From: Chthoniobacterales bacterium
GTDB taxonomy: Bacteria; Verrucomicrobiota; Verrucomicrobiia; Chthoniobacterales; UBA10450
Assembly: GCA_013821455.1 (NCBI GenBank)
Contig: JACDGS010000010.1
Coordinates: forward strand, 1-64,000
Reading direction: 5' to 3'
DNA: 64,000 nucleotides
The notes below the pieces were generated by a model that worked only from the letters and a program-made list of their open reading frames with translations, had not been told where the DNA came from and did not search any database. The position numbers and the translations under genes were made by a program. Positions 39,445 through 48,939 of this stretch are shown piece after piece (the stretch's first letter is position 1; each line of letters starts with the position of its first letter).

Positions 39445-40800
39445 ATGGGTTTTTTCGACCGCGACCGCACCATCGCGGGCCCGGGCTTTAGCCGCTGGCT
39501 CGTTCCACCTGCCGCTCTCGCCGTGCACCTCTCGATCGGGCAGGTTTATGCCTTCAGCGTTTTCAAGCTCCCGCTGACGAAGCTGATCGGCCTGACGAAA
39601 TCTGCGCCTAACGATTGGACGCAGCCGCAGGTCGCCTGGATTTTCAGCCTCGCGATTTGTTTCCTGGGATTGTCGGCCGCGGTTTTTGGTCGCTGGGTGG
39701 AAAGGGTGGGTCCCCGTAAAACGATGGCGATGGCGGCGGTTTGTTTTGGCGGCGGATTTGTTATTTCGGCGTTCGGCGTTTGGTGGCATCAACTCGCTCT
39801 CATCTATCTCGGCTACGGCGTGCTCGGAGGATGCGGGCTGGGGCTGGGTTACATCTCGCCGGTTTCGACGCTCGTAAAATGGTTTCCCGATCGGCCGGGC
39901 ATGGCGACTGGGATGGCGATCATGGGCTTTGGTGGCGGAGCTTTTATCGGTTCGAATCTGAGTCTGCTGCTGATGGACAATTTCAAAACCGCAAGCAGCG
40001 TCGGTGTCGGCAAAACCTTCATCGCGCTCGGGATTATTTATTTTTGCTACATGCTGTTCGGCTCGTTCATCGTGCGTGTGCCGGCGGAGAATTGGAAACC
40101 CGCCGGCTACATTCCGCCGACGCATTCGCATAGTCTTATTACGACAGGAAATGTGCTCGTCGCGCAGGCTTTTCGGACGCCGCAGTTCTGGCTGCTCTGG
40201 ATCGTTCTTTGCTTCAACGTCACCGCCGGCATCGGCATTCTCGAGCAGGCTTCGCCAATGATTCAGGAAATGTTTCCCGGCAAAATTCTCGCCCCGGCCG
40301 CAGGCGGGTTTGTGGCGCTGCTTAGCCTGTTTAATATGGCGGGCCGTTTCATCTGGTCTTCCACCAGCGACTACACCGGCCGCAAAACGATCTACATCGT
40401 TTACTTATTGTTAGGCGCTCTTCTCTATTGTCTGATTCCGTTCGCTGGCCGCAGCGGGAACGTGATCTTTTTCGTCTCCGTTTGCGTGGTGATTCTCAGC
40501 ATGTACGGCGGCGGCTTCGCGACCATTCCGGCTTACTTGAAAGATCTTTTCGGCCCGATGCAGGTCGGTGCCATTCACGGGCGGCTGCTTACGGCATGGT
40601 CGGTCGCGGGGATTCTGGGACCGGTGCTCGTGAATTATATTCGCGAGTATCTCAAGAATCGCGGCGCAAGCGGCGTCGCGCTCTACGCGCCGACGATGTA
40701 TCTCATGGCTGGGTTGCTGGTGATCGGATTGATCTGCAACCTCTGCGTGCAGCCGGTGGCGGAGCGGTATTATTTCAAGGGCGATTCCCCCGGGAAATGA
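39445..40800 (+). CDS. OFA-family (oxalate/formate antiporter-like) MFS transporter
   Basis: A 451-residue major facilitator with about 12 helices. The start PGFSRWLVPPAALAVHLSIG-QVYAFSVF is the OFA family signature region. RPGMATGMAIMGFGGGAFIG and GRFIWSSTSDYTGRKTIYIV (MFS loop 8-9) are clear. OFA members exchange oxalate and formate or move related monocarboxylates. It diverges from the porin-formate dehydrogenase run with 108 bases between, so both may respond to the same signal. A small membrane protein gene follows 12 bases later. Confidence 0.85.
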   Translation: MGFFDRDRTIAGPGFSRWLVPPAALAVHLSIGQVYAFSVFKLPLTKLIGLTKSAPNDWTQPQVAWIFSLAICFLGLSAAVFGRWVERVGPRKTMAMAAVCFGGGFVISAFGVWWHQLALIYLGYGVLGGCGLGLGYISPVSTLVKWFPDRPGMATGMAIMGFGGGAFIGSNLSLLLMDNFKTASSVGVGKTFIALGIIYFCYMLFGSFIVRVPAENWKPAGYIPPTHSHSLITTGNVLVAQAFRTPQFWLLWIVLCFNVTAGIGILEQASPMIQEMFPGKILAPAAGGFVALLSLFNMAGRFIWSSTSDYTGRKTIYIVYLLLGALLYCLIPFAGRSGNVIFFVSVCVVILSMYGGGFATIPAYLKDLFGPMQVGAIHGRLLTAWSVAGILGPVLVNYIREYLKNRGASGVALYAPTMYLMAGLLVIGLICNLCVQPVAERYYFKGDSPGK

Positions 40801-40812
40801 GCGAGGAAACAA

Positions 40813-40938
40813 ATGACGACGGAAACTGAAACGAGCAGCAACGGGCTGATGCTTTTTGTGTCGTGGGTGGTTGTAGGCGTGCCTTTGGTTTGGGGCGTTT
40901 ACAACACGCTGCTGAAATTGCCGGCGTTGTTCCGGTAG
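40813..40938 (+). CDS. MFS transporter small subunit (41 residues)
   Basis: A 41-residue protein: MTTETETSSNGLMLFVSWVV, then VGVPLVWGVYNTLLKLPALFR. One transmembrane helix (LFVSWVVVGVPLVWGVYNTL) is clear. A short protein of this form regularly follows OFA-type transporters and is called the MFS transporter small subunit. Ribosome site GAGGAAAC lies 4 bases before the ATG. The spacing of 12 bases from the transporter stop says they are co-translated. The TAG stop overlaps the start of a REP element. Confidence 0.8.
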   Translation: MTTETETSSNGLMLFVSWVVVGVPLVWGVYNTLLKLPALFR

Positions 40939-41047
40939 GAAGTCAGCCATCTTGGGTGACTCGGCGGGCGGGCTTCCAGCCTGCCGGATGCTAAGAGCCG
41001 ACCGGCTGGAAGCCCGTCGGCCGAGTCAGGCTGGAAGCCTGACTTCC
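40938..41047. repeat. Family F REP hairpin at the carB 3' end
   Basis: GGAAGTCAGCC and GGCTGGAAGCCTGACTTCC ends with inner GGCGGGCTTCCAGCC / GGCTGGAAGCCCGTCGG arms. The same sequence flanks the RAYT insertion inside carB. In carB it encodes the last 18 residues ([18 protein letters not shown]) and the stop. Confidence 0.88.
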
Positions 41048-44000
41048 ATGATATTCCTGCAGGCTCTTCACCGTCATCGGCGCTTTTTGCAGGGAGCGAA
41101 TTCCTTTCGCGCTCGCTTCCGCGGCCCGCAGGGTGGTCATGATCGGGATGCGCTGCGCGAGCGCGGCGGTGCGGATTTTCACCTCGTCTTCCCGCGGGAT
41201 CTTCCCGCTCGGCGTGTTGATGATGAATTGAATCTGACTGTTCTTCACAAAATCGAGAACGTTAGGGCGGCCCTCGGCGATTTTGAAAACCTTCGTGACC
41301 TCTACCCCGTGAGCGGCGAGAGCGGCAGCCGTGCCGGAAGTGGCGATAATCCCGAAACCAAGCTCGGCAAATTCGCGCGCGACAGCGACGGCGTTTCGCT
41401 TGTCGCCGTCTTTCACGCTCACGAAAACATTACCCGCGCGCGGCAGCGGCCAACTGCTGGCGAGCTGCGACTTCGCGTAGGCCAAACCCAGATCGGCATC
41501 GATGCCCATCACCTCGCCAGTCGATTTCATCTCCGGGCCTAACGAAATGTTCACGCCTTCAAAACGCAAAAACGGAAAGACCGCTTCCTTCACCGAATAA
41601 TGTGGCGGCAGAATTTCTTCCGTGAAACCCAGTTCGCCTAACGACATTCCGGTCATCACCTTCGCGGCCAATTTCGCCAGCGGAATTCCGATCGCCTTGC
41701 TCACAAACGGCACCGTGCGCGAAGCGCGCGGGTTCACCTCGAGCACATAAAGTTTTTCGTCCTTCACTGCGAACTGCACATTCATCAGGCCGCGCACCTG
41801 CAGCTCGCGCGCCATCGCTTTCGTCGCCGCTGCGATCTCGTCGAGAATTTTTTGCGAGAGCGAAAAGGTGGGGACGACACAGGCGCTGTCGCCACTGTGA
41901 ATGCCCGCTTCCTCGATGTGCTCCATAATCGCGCCAATGACTGCGCGCTCGCCATCCGCGATGCAATCGACATCAACCTCGATCGCGTCCTCGAGAAAAC
42001 GGTCGACCAGCACCGGCCGCTCGGGACTGACCTCGATCGCGCTTCGCATGTAGCGCCGTAAGTCGTCCGCATGATAAACCAATTCCATCGCGCGGCCGCC
42101 GAGAACAAAAGAAGGCCTAACGAGAACTGGATAACCAATTCGCTCGGCGATTGCGATCGCTTCGTCTTCGCTCACCGCCGAGCCACTCGGCGTTTGCCGC
42201 AGCTCGAGCCGGTCGAGCATTTCGGCGAAAAGTTTCCGATCTTCCGCCAGCTCGATGCTTTCCGGTTGTGTGCCGATGATCGGCACGCCCGCCGCCTTCA
42301 ATCCCGCCGCAAGATTTAACGGCGTCTGCCCGCCGAACTGCACGATTACGCCTTCGGGTTTTTCTTGCTCGTAAATGTTGAGCACGTCTTCGTGCGTGAG
42401 CGGTTCGAAATAAAGTTTGTCGCTCGTGTCGTAATCGGTTGAAACCGTCTCCGGATTCGAGTTCACCATGATCGTCTCGATCCCCAGCTCGCGCAGCGCG
42501 AAGGCCGCGTGCACGCAGCAATAGTCGAACTCGATCCCCTGTCCGATCCGATTCGGCCCGCCGCCGAGGATCATGATTTTGCGCTTATCGTTAGGCCGAA
42601 TTTCATTCTCCGACCCATAAGTGGAATAATAATACGGCGTGTAAGCCTCGAACTCGGCCGCGCAGGTATCGACCAGGCGATAGGTGGGAATGACGCCGGC
42701 CGCGATCCGCTCCCGGCGAATCTCGGATTCGTTAGACCCTAACGAGTGCGCAAGCTGGCGATCGGAAAATCCAAGTCGTTTCGCGCGCCGCAGCCGGAAG
42801 TCAGGCTTCCAGCCTGACTCGGCCGACGGGCTTCCAGCCGGTCGGCTCTGTCTCCCTTCCGCCACCAGCATGCGCCTAACCTCCAATGCCACCTCTCCTT
42901 TCCGCAAACCCGCCTTCTCCGGATTGCCTGCAATGTAAGCGCGCAAACTTTCCAGATGTTCCGCGTCGCGGACGATTGTATCAAAACTCTCCTCCATCCA
43001 AACCGGGCCGCTTTGGCCACTCACACGATTAATCGCCTTGGCCGTAAACGATTTCCAAGAATGCAGAATCGCCGTCAGCGTGTGCTCGCCCAGAGGCCTA
43101 ACGATGGCGTGGACATGATTCGGCATCACCACAAACGCCTCCAGCACGTAACGCTCGGAGTCGAAATGCTTCAGAGCATCGACCACAGCAGCACTCGCCG
43201 CTGGCTCGCGCAGGACACAACGGCCGCGACCCTGATCCAGCCATGCTTCACGGCTCTCTTCGCACAGTCGGATGTAGTCTCGGGTCGTCTTCCAATCCCA
43301 CGGCAGCGGATGGAATTTTAAGAAGCGTTGCCGCTCGTCCTGCCATTGGGCGAGGACCTCGGCGGAGACGGAATCCGCGAGGCGGAAACTAACGAAATAG
43401 GTCGCACCCGGTTGCTCCCAGTGCGGGAGATGGCGGCGTGTTTGTTTGAGCGGCCCGTGCGCGTCGAACGGGCGGAAGTCGGTCATCATGGCTGACTCGG
43501 GGGGCGGGCTTCCAGCCTGTCGCCGCGTGGAGAGCCGACCGGCTGGAAGCCCGTCAGCCGAGTCAGGCTGGAAGCCTGACTTCCGCAGGTTTGCCGCCTC
43601 CGCGACGACCTGCGCAATGTTGCTCAAAAACCACGGATCGATTTTCGTTAGGCTAAAAATTTCTTCGAGCGTCATCCCATCTTGAAACGCCTGCGCCAGG
43701 TGAAAAATCCGCTGATCGTTAGGCACACTGAGTTTTCGCCGCAGCGTCTCCGCGTCCACCCGCATCTCCGCGCCATCGCCGCACAAGCCGAAACGCTTGA
43801 TCTCCAAACTCCGCAGCGCTTTTTGCAGCGCTTCCTTGAACGTCCGCCCGATCGCCATCGCCTCGCCGACACTTTTCATTTGCGTCGTGAGAGTGGCGTC
43901 GGCTTCGGGGAATTTCTCGAAGGTGAACCGCGGCACCTTGACCACGCAGTAATCGATCGTCGGCTCAAAACTCGCGGGCGTCTCGCGCGTGATGTCGTTG

Positions 44001-45010
44001 CGGATTTCGTCGAGCGTGTAACCGACCGCGAGCTTGGCCGCGATTTTCGCGATGGGAAAACCAGTCGCCTTCGACGCCAGCGCGCTCGAACGCGAGACGC
44101 GCGGGTTCATTTCGATCACGAGCATTCGCCCGTTCTCCGGATTGACCGCGAACTGAATATTCGAGCCGCCCGTCTCCACCCCGATCTCGCGGATGACGGC
44201 AAACGACGCGTCGCGCATCGTCTGATATTCGCGATCGCTCAGCGTCTGCGTCGGCGCGACGGTAATCGAGTCGCCCGTATGCACGCCCATCGGATCGAGA
44301 TTCTCAATCGAGCAGACGACGACGCAGTTATCGGCGCAGTCGCGCATCACCTCCATCTCGAATTCCTTCCAGCCTAACAATGACTCCTCGATCAACACCT
44401 CGCTCACCGGCGAGAGATCGAGGCCGCGCTCGACGATCGTCTCCAACTCTTCGCGATTGTAGGCGATGCCGCCGCCCGAGCCGCCCAGAGTAAAAGCCGG
44501 CCTAACGATAAGCGGAAAGCTGCCAATCTCCGCCGCGACCCGGGTCGCATCGTCAAGCGAACGCGCGATGCCGGAACGGGCCACCTCGAGACCGATTCGC
44601 ACCATCGCTTCCTTGAAAAGCTGCCGGTCCTCCCCTTTCGCAATTGCCTCCGCATTGGCGCCGATGAGGCGGACGTTGAGCCTAACGAGTGCGCCATTGC
44701 GGTTCAATTCCATCGCGGCGTTGAGCGCGGTCTGGCCGCCCATCGTAGGCAAAATCGCGTCCGGCTTTTCGCGCTCCAGAATGGCCTCGATCACCTCCGG
44801 TGTGATCGGTTCGATGTAGGTGCGATCGGCGAATTCCGGATCGGTCATGATCGTGGCCGGGTTCGAATTTACGAGCACGACCTTGTAGCCTTCCTCGCGC
44901 AAAGCCTTGCAAGCCTGCACGCCGGAATAATCAAATTCGCAGCCCTGCCCGATCACGATGGGACCGGAACCAATGAGCAGAATTTTGTGGAGCTGATCGT
45001 TCCGCGGCAT
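40991..45010 (-). CDS. carB: Carbamoyl-phosphate synthase large subunit with in-frame RAYT insertion
   Basis: 1339 residues from the ATG at 45010 ([21 protein letters not shown]). The enzyme makes carbamoyl phosphate for pyrimidine and arginine synthesis. Both ATP-grasp halves are intact: [29 protein letters not shown] and [17 protein letters not shown]-type block ([20 protein letters not shown]) in the first; [20 protein letters not shown] and [11 protein letters not shown] in the second; an MGS-like C-terminal domain follows. Within the central oligomerisation domain, after ...VVAEAANLR (residue 476), 265 codons are inserted that encode a full RAYT transposase and its REP flanks; the gene resumes at ...[20 protein letters not shown]. 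Removing the insert gives 1074 residues, the standard length (E. coli 1073). The C-terminus is repeat-encoded. Confidence 0.95.
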   Translation of the reverse strand: MPRNDQLHKILLIGSGPIVIGQGCEFDYSGVQACKALREEGYKVVLVNSNPATIMTDPEFADRTYIEPITPEVIEAILEREKPDAILPTMGGQTALNAAMELNRNGALVRLNVRLIGANAEAIAKGEDRQLFKEAMVRIGLEVARSGIARSLDDATRVAAEIGSFPLIVRPAFTLGGSGGGIAYNREELETIVERGLDLSPVSEVLIEESLLGWKEFEMEVMRDCADNCVVVCSIENLDPMGVHTGDSITVAPTQTLSDREYQTMRDASFAVIREIGVETGGSNIQFAVNPENGRMLVIEMNPRVSRSSALASKATGFPIAKIAAKLAVGYTLDEIRNDITRETPASFEPTIDYCVVKVPRFTFEKFPEADATLTTQMKSVGEAMAIGRTFKEALQKALRSLEIKRFGLCGDGAEMRVDAETLRRKLSVPNDQRIFHLAQAFQDGMTLEEIFSLTKIDPWFLSNIAQVVAEAANLRKSGFQPDSADGLPAGRLSTRRQAGSPPPESAMMTDFRPFDAHGPLKQTRRHLPHWEQPGATYFVSFRLADSVSAEVLAQWQDERQRFLKFHPLPWDWKTTRDYIRLCEESREAWLDQGRGRCVLREPAASAAVVDALKHFDSERYVLEAFVVMPNHVHAIVRPLGEHTLTAILHSWKSFTAKAINRVSGQSGPVWMEESFDTIVRDAEHLESLRAYIAGNPEKAGLRKGEVALEVRRMLVAEGRQSRPAGSPSAESGWKPDFRLRRAKRLGFSDRQLAHSLGSNESEIRRERIAAGVIPTYRLVDTCAAEFEAYTPYYYSTYGSENEIRPNDKRKIMILGGGPNRIGQGIEFDYCCVHAAFALRELGIETIMVNSNPETVSTDYDTSDKLYFEPLTHEDVLNIYEQEKPEGVIVQFGGQTPLNLAAGLKAAGVPIIGTQPESIELAEDRKLFAEMLDRLELRQTPSGSAVSEDEAIAIAERIGYPVLVRPSFVLGGRAMELVYHADDLRRYMRSAIEVSPERPVLVDRFLEDAIEVDVDCIADGERAVIGAIMEHIEEAGIHSGDSACVVPTFSLSQKILDEIAAATKAMARELQVRGLMNVQFAVKDEKLYVLEVNPRASRTVPFVSKAIGIPLAKLAAKVMTGMSLGELGFTEEILPPHYSVKEAVFPFLRFEGVNISLGPEMKSTGEVMGIDADLGLAYAKSQLASSWPLPRAGNVFVSVKDGDKRNAVAVAREFAELGFGIIATSGTAAALAAHGVEVTKVFKIAEGRPNVLDFVKNSQIQFIINTPSGKIPREDEVKIRTAALAQRIPIMTTLRAAEASAKGIRSLQKAPMTVKSLQEYHGSQASSLTRPTGFQPVGS
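42788..43583 (-). mobile_element. RAYT (REP-associated tyrosine transposase) element inside carB
   Basis: A 795-bp unit with perfect inverted ends (GGAAGTCAGGCTTCCAGCCT at 42796 onward and its reverse complement ending 43584). It is flanked by a direct repeat CTGCGG (43588-43583 and 42793-42788), consistent with a target duplication. The transposase part, from ATG 43487 to about 42853, shows [12 protein letters not shown], the HUH motif [11 protein letters not shown] and the nucleophile-region [11 protein letters not shown], all intact. It has no stop of its own and runs into carB. The REP flanks are translated as [16 protein letters not shown] and [17 protein letters not shown]. RAYTs are single-domain relatives of IS200/IS605 transposases that spread REP hairpins. 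Confidence 0.93.
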
Positions 45011-45084
45011 GCGCAGCGGGAGACTAGGCAATAATGGCGGCAGGTCGAGAAAATCGCCGTTTCGTCCCTGTGCTACGCTGCGGA

Positions 45085-45690
45085 ATGGCGTCGAAAAAAG
45101 AAAAGCCGACGGGCGCAAAAGCGGGCTGGCGGCTGCGCAAAAGCAAAGTGCGCTTTGCTAACAAGGTCTTCACTTTGCGCGAAGACAAAATCGAGTTGCC
45201 GAGCGGTAAACGGAAGCGCTTCGCTTACATGGAACGAACCGATGCGGTCATCATCGTGCCGATCACGCGCGCGGGTGAGATGGTGTTGATCGATCAATAC
45301 CGCTACACCGTGGACGAATGGTGCCTCGAAGTGCCCGCCGGCGGAACGCACGACAAGCCTAACGAGTCGCTCGCGCAGGTCGCGCGCGACGAGTTGCGCG
45401 AGGAAACGGGCGGCATCTGCGAGACGCTGACGTATGTCGATTATATTTACTCGGCCAGCTCGCTCACCGACGAGAAGTGTCATGTTTTTCTCGCGGAAAG
45501 CGTCGAGCTTTCCGAAGAACCGGAGAAAGAAGCGACCGAGAAAATCGAGGTGAAACTCGTGTCGCTAAAGAAAGCGCTCGCGCTTGTCCACGCGGGGCAA
45601 ATGAAAGACGGCCAGTGCGCGCTGGCCATCATGCTCTGCGAGCCGCTTCTACGGAAGAAAGGCTACCTGACTGGCCGAAAATCAGCCTAA
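45085..45690 (+). CDS. NUDIX hydrolase (ADP-ribose pyrophosphatase-like)
   Basis: 201 residues from the ATG at 45085; an ATG 51 bases upstream is also open. The Nudix box is [24 protein letters not shown], with REETGG conserved, preceded by [11 protein letters not shown]. Substrate region [20 protein letters not shown] resembles ADP-sugar pyrophosphatases such as NudF. It hydrolyses a nucleoside diphosphate linked to another group, probably ADP-ribose; this is family inference. It is divergent from carB, with starts 75 bases apart. A GCCTAACGA copy lies within the Nudix box (PNES) and another holds the stop. Confidence 0.85.
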   Translation: MASKKEKPTGAKAGWRLRKSKVRFANKVFTLREDKIELPSGKRKRFAYMERTDAVIIVPITRAGEMVLIDQYRYTVDEWCLEVPAGGTHDKPNESLAQVARDELREETGGICETLTYVDYIYSASSLTDEKCHVFLAESVELSEEPEKEATEKIEVKLVSLKKALALVHAGQMKDGQCALAIMLCEPLLRKKGYLTGRKSA

Positions 45691-45706
45691 CGAGTAAAGG
45701 ACTCGT

Positions 45707-48166
45707 CTAAGGATTCACCGGCGCAGCTTTGTTCGATTCGGCGGAGAGTTTCCGCAAAAGATCGGAGCCCTCGACCGTGAGGCGCTTTTGCGGTCCGAGG
45801 CGCATTTTCAAATCGTCATAACCGCGGCGCAATAACGGCTCGGCTTCCGCGTAATTTTTCTGCGCGAGCAGGCATTCGCCGAGGGCAATTTCCAGATTGC
45901 CAAAGGTGTGATCGAACTCCACTCGATCGACCTTTCCGCCATCAGCGAGCGCCGCCCGCAAGAAAGGTTCGCCTTCCGCCGCGCGCCCAGTGCGAGTGAG
46001 GCAAAGTCCAAGCAGGCCGCGACATTGCACGACGGTGGTTTGCCCGGGTGGATAACTGCCGGTGAGAGTTTCGAGCGCCTGCCGAAGACGAGGAATAGCC
46101 GGTGCATAATCGCCCTGCGCAAAATCGAGGCAACTGCGGACCGCGAGCGCGAGCGCGAAGGGTAATCCATGTTCGCCGACAAGCCGGCGCGTGTCCTGCT
46201 CGAGGCGATCGACCACCGGCGCGAGCGCACTCAATTTGTCCTGGTTGAAAAGAGCGATGCACAAATTGACTTGCGGCGCGATGGAATCGAGACCGCCCGG
46301 CTGCAGTTTGTCCTGTAGAACGATGAGACGGCGGAAAATCATTTCGGCCTCAGAATAATTTCGCTCCGCGATTTTAATCGTGCCCGTTTCGTTGAGCACT
46401 CGCGCATAACGCTGATCCTGTTCGCCCCACGCAGCGCGAGCCTCCGCCAGGGCTTGCTCCGAGAGCGGCTCCGCTTCGCGCGGGCGTTCTTGAGCAGAAT
46501 AGAGAAAGCTCAACGTCATCAGCGTATCGGCGAGCGCGGCGTGATCGGGCGCGGGCTGGCGGCGTTGCACCGCGAGAGCCTCGCGCAGAAGCGGCTCCGC
46601 TTCTTTGAAGTGATAACGATCGGTCAGGACATCGGCGAGGGAGAACTCGGCGTGCGCCATGGCGGAGTCGTTAGGCGAATGAAGACGATGCACGAGAGCG
46701 AGCGCCGCCCGGGCGTGCTGCTCTGCCTGCTCGTAGAGCCCTAGATGTTGATAAGCGCGGCGCAGAGTGTCGTGCGCGCGTGCGAGAAATTCCGGCTCGC
46801 CTGCCATTTCATGGTCGAGTCGTTCGCTCGCGGCATCCAGGATCGGAACGACTTTTCCATCCTTGCCCATCTTCGCGGGATCGGCGCTTGCGAGCAGATC
46901 TTCGAGGAACTGATTGAGATGATCCGCCTGAGTGCGCGATGCTTCCGCCTTGCTTTGCGCCAGCCGCGCAACACGCGCCTGCCAGGTCGCAACCACGAGG
47001 CCAGCCAACAGCGCGAGGACCGCGAGACCGGCCGCCGCGACTGCGCCGCGATGTCGCCTAACGAACTTCTGCGCGCGATAAGTTGTGGTGTCTTTGTGCG
47101 CTAGCACCGGCAAACCGGCGAGATGTCGGCGCAGGTCTTCCGAGAATTGCCCGACCGAGGAATAGCGCCGCTCCGGTTCTTTGCGCAGCGCCATGAGCAG
47201 GATGTTGTCGAGATCGCCGGCCAGCTCGCGCCGATGCTGACTCGGCCGCGCCGGCGTCGTCTCTGCGAGCGCGCGCGCGATTTCGTGCGGATGACGATTC
47301 GTTAGGCGATAAGGTTTTTCGCCGGTGAGCAACTCGTAGAGAATGACGCCAAGGCTGTAGATGTCGCTCGCCGTGGTCATGGTTTCACCGCGCGCCTGTT
47401 CCGGGCTGGCGTAGTCGGGCGTCATTGCTCCGGCCAGCGTCATCGTTTGCGCCGCGACCGTGGTCGAGTCCGGATCGAGTAATTTCGCGATCCCGAAATC
47501 GAGCAGTTTCGGTTCGCCCTCCGGCGTTAGGCGGACGTTAGCCGGCTTGAGATCGCGGTGAATGATGAGGTGCCGGTGCGCGGACGCGACGGCGGAGCAA
47601 ACCTTGCGAAATAATTCGAGACGTTCGTTAGTCGTTAGGCTGCGACGGGAGCAATAATCGTCGAGCCGTTCGCCTTCGACATACTCCATGATGAAATAGG
47701 GAACGCCCTCCGCAGTGGCCGCGACGCCGTAGAGCCGCGCGATGTGCGGATCGTTCAGGCTCGCGAGGATGCGCGCTTCCTGGCGCAAATGACGCGCCAC
47801 GCCCGCCCGGCCGAAGCTGCGATGAATGAGCTTGATCGCGACCTCACGGCCCAGCTCGGTGTCTTGCGCGAGATAGACTTCACCCATTCCCCCGACGCCG
47901 AGGAGCGAGACGATGCGGTAAACGCCTAACGACGTTCCCGCCGACAAGGTACTCTCGTCACTGGCGAGCGTGTCGGCGTGCAGCTCGAGCGCTGGTTGCT
48001 CGAGAAACCCGTTCGCCGCGCGATGTGCGCGAAGCATGCTTTCGACCTCGTCCACGAGGCCGTTATCGTCACCGCATCTCTCGCGCAGAAAGGCGGTGCG
48101 GTTCTCGACCGATTGCTCGAGGACGGCGTGGAAAATTTCCTCGACTCGTTCCCAATCCGCGCTCAT
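45707..48166 (-). CDS. Serine/threonine protein kinase with TPR domain
   Basis: 819 residues from the ATG at 48166, which overlaps the sigma-factor stop (ATGA). Kinase domain: GVYRIVSLLGVGGMGEVYLA (glycine loop), VAIKLIHRS (catalytic Lys), IIHRDLKPANVRL (catalytic loop), LLDFGIAKLL (DFG) and TPDYASPEQARGE. A transmembrane helix follows (AVAAAGLAVLALLAGLVVAT). The C-terminal half has tetratricopeptide repeats (FLARAHDTLRRAYQHLGLYE, LADTLMTLSFLYSAQERPRE), facing outside. An N-terminal 90-residue segment with a sigma-like fold (ADWERVEEIFHAVLEQ) is usual in ECF-linked kinases. It probably controls the ECF factor next door by phosphorylation or signalling. Confidence 0.92.
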   Translation of the reverse strand: MSADWERVEEIFHAVLEQSVENRTAFLRERCGDDNGLVDEVESMLRAHRAANGFLEQPALELHADTLASDESTLSAGTSLGVYRIVSLLGVGGMGEVYLAQDTELGREVAIKLIHRSFGRAGVARHLRQEARILASLNDPHIARLYGVAATAEGVPYFIMEYVEGERLDDYCSRRSLTTNERLELFRKVCSAVASAHRHLIIHRDLKPANVRLTPEGEPKLLDFGIAKLLDPDSTTVAAQTMTLAGAMTPDYASPEQARGETMTTASDIYSLGVILYELLTGEKPYRLTNRHPHEIARALAETTPARPSQHRRELAGDLDNILLMALRKEPERRYSSVGQFSEDLRRHLAGLPVLAHKDTTTYRAQKFVRRHRGAVAAAGLAVLALLAGLVVATWQARVARLAQSKAEASRTQADHLNQFLEDLLASADPAKMGKDGKVVPILDAASERLDHEMAGEPEFLARAHDTLRRAYQHLGLYEQAEQHARAALALVHRLHSPNDSAMAHAEFSLADVLTDRYHFKEAEPLLREALAVQRRQPAPDHAALADTLMTLSFLYSAQERPREAEPLSEQALAEARAAWGEQDQRYARVLNETGTIKIAERNYSEAEMIFRRLIVLQDKLQPGGLDSIAPQVNLCIALFNQDKLSALAPVVDRLEQDTRRLVGEHGLPFALALAVRSCLDFAQGDYAPAIPRLRQALETLTGSYPPGQTTVVQCRGLLGLCLTRTGRAAEGEPFLRAALADGGKVDRVEFDHTFGNLEIALGECLLAQKNYAEAEPLLRRGYDDLKMRLGPQKRLTVEGSDLLRKLSAESNKAAPVNP

Positions 48167-48765
48167 GCGGGCGAGCCCGCGCCGTTGATCGTGCGGAGCA
48201 GCCAGGCCTTCGCAAAAGTCCAATCGCGCCGAACGGTGGCTGAATTCAGTCCCATCGTTTCGGCAGTTTCCTCCACCGTCAGTCCGCCGAAGAAGCGCAA
48301 CTCCACCACGCGGCTCTTCCGCGCATCGACTACAGCCAATTCCGTGAGGGCATCATCCAGCGCAAGAAGGTTGGCGGCGCGCTCGCTCGGCGGTACCAGG
48401 GCTTCATCCAACTCGACGTGCTCAGCGCGGCCTCCGCGTTTGGCCGCCAGTTGCGCCCGCGCGTGATCGACCAGAATGCGGCGCATGAGTGTGCTCGCGA
48501 CGGCAAAAAACTGTGCGCGATTTTGCCAAGGGGCGCGCTTCTGATTTTCCAAACGGAGATACGCCTCATGCACAAGCGCTGTGGCTTGGAGAGTGTGATC
48601 GCCGCGCTCGCTCCGCAGATAAATTCGCGCGAGACGCCGGAGTTCTTCGTAAACGGTAGGCATCAATTCCTCTGCCGCCCCGGCATCGCCGTCACTCCAG
48701 CGCGAGAGTAATTGCGTGATCTCCGGGGAGATCGCTTCGCGCTCGTTTAGGGGTTTTTCACGCAT
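48163..48765 (-). CDS. ECF-type RNA polymerase sigma factor
   Basis: 200 residues from ATG 48765; the open frame extends upstream without family match. It shows region 2 (ELMPTVYEELRRLARIYLRS, then TALVHEAYLRLENQ, FFAVASTLMRRILVDHARAQ) and region 4 (LSDL-type ALTELAVVDARKSRVVELRF, FGGLTVEETAETMGLNSATV, RRDWTFAKAWL). This is the ECF-like group whose genes are translationally coupled to a Ser/Thr kinase; the stop and the kinase start share ATGA. It likely responds to an envelope or nutrient signal sensed through the kinase. Confidence 0.9.
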   Translation of the reverse strand: MREKPLNEREAISPEITQLLSRWSDGDAGAAEELMPTVYEELRRLARIYLRSERGDHTLQATALVHEAYLRLENQKRAPWQNRAQFFAVASTLMRRILVDHARAQLAAKRGGRAEHVELDEALVPPSERAANLLALDDALTELAVVDARKSRVVELRFFGGLTVEETAETMGLNSATVRRDWTFAKAWLLRTINGAGSPA

Positions 48766-48939
48766 TGCCAAAGTTTTTTCACGGCTCGTGCGCGGTTTTG
48801 CCGCGCCTTTGCGCGTTTGTTTATGAAAGCCCCGCTCTGCACAAGCCCATGCTCGAAACCGATTATGCACTTTTCACCCTTGGGAAAGCAAGGGCTTAGC
48901 CTGGTCGGGGCGCCTAACGATTCCGAAAACAAACACTCC

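Noticed and set aside
42788-43583. An intein inside carB
   Set aside because: No Cys/Ser start or His-Asn end at the joints, and the inner sequence is a Y1/HUH transposase with REP ends, not a Hint domain.
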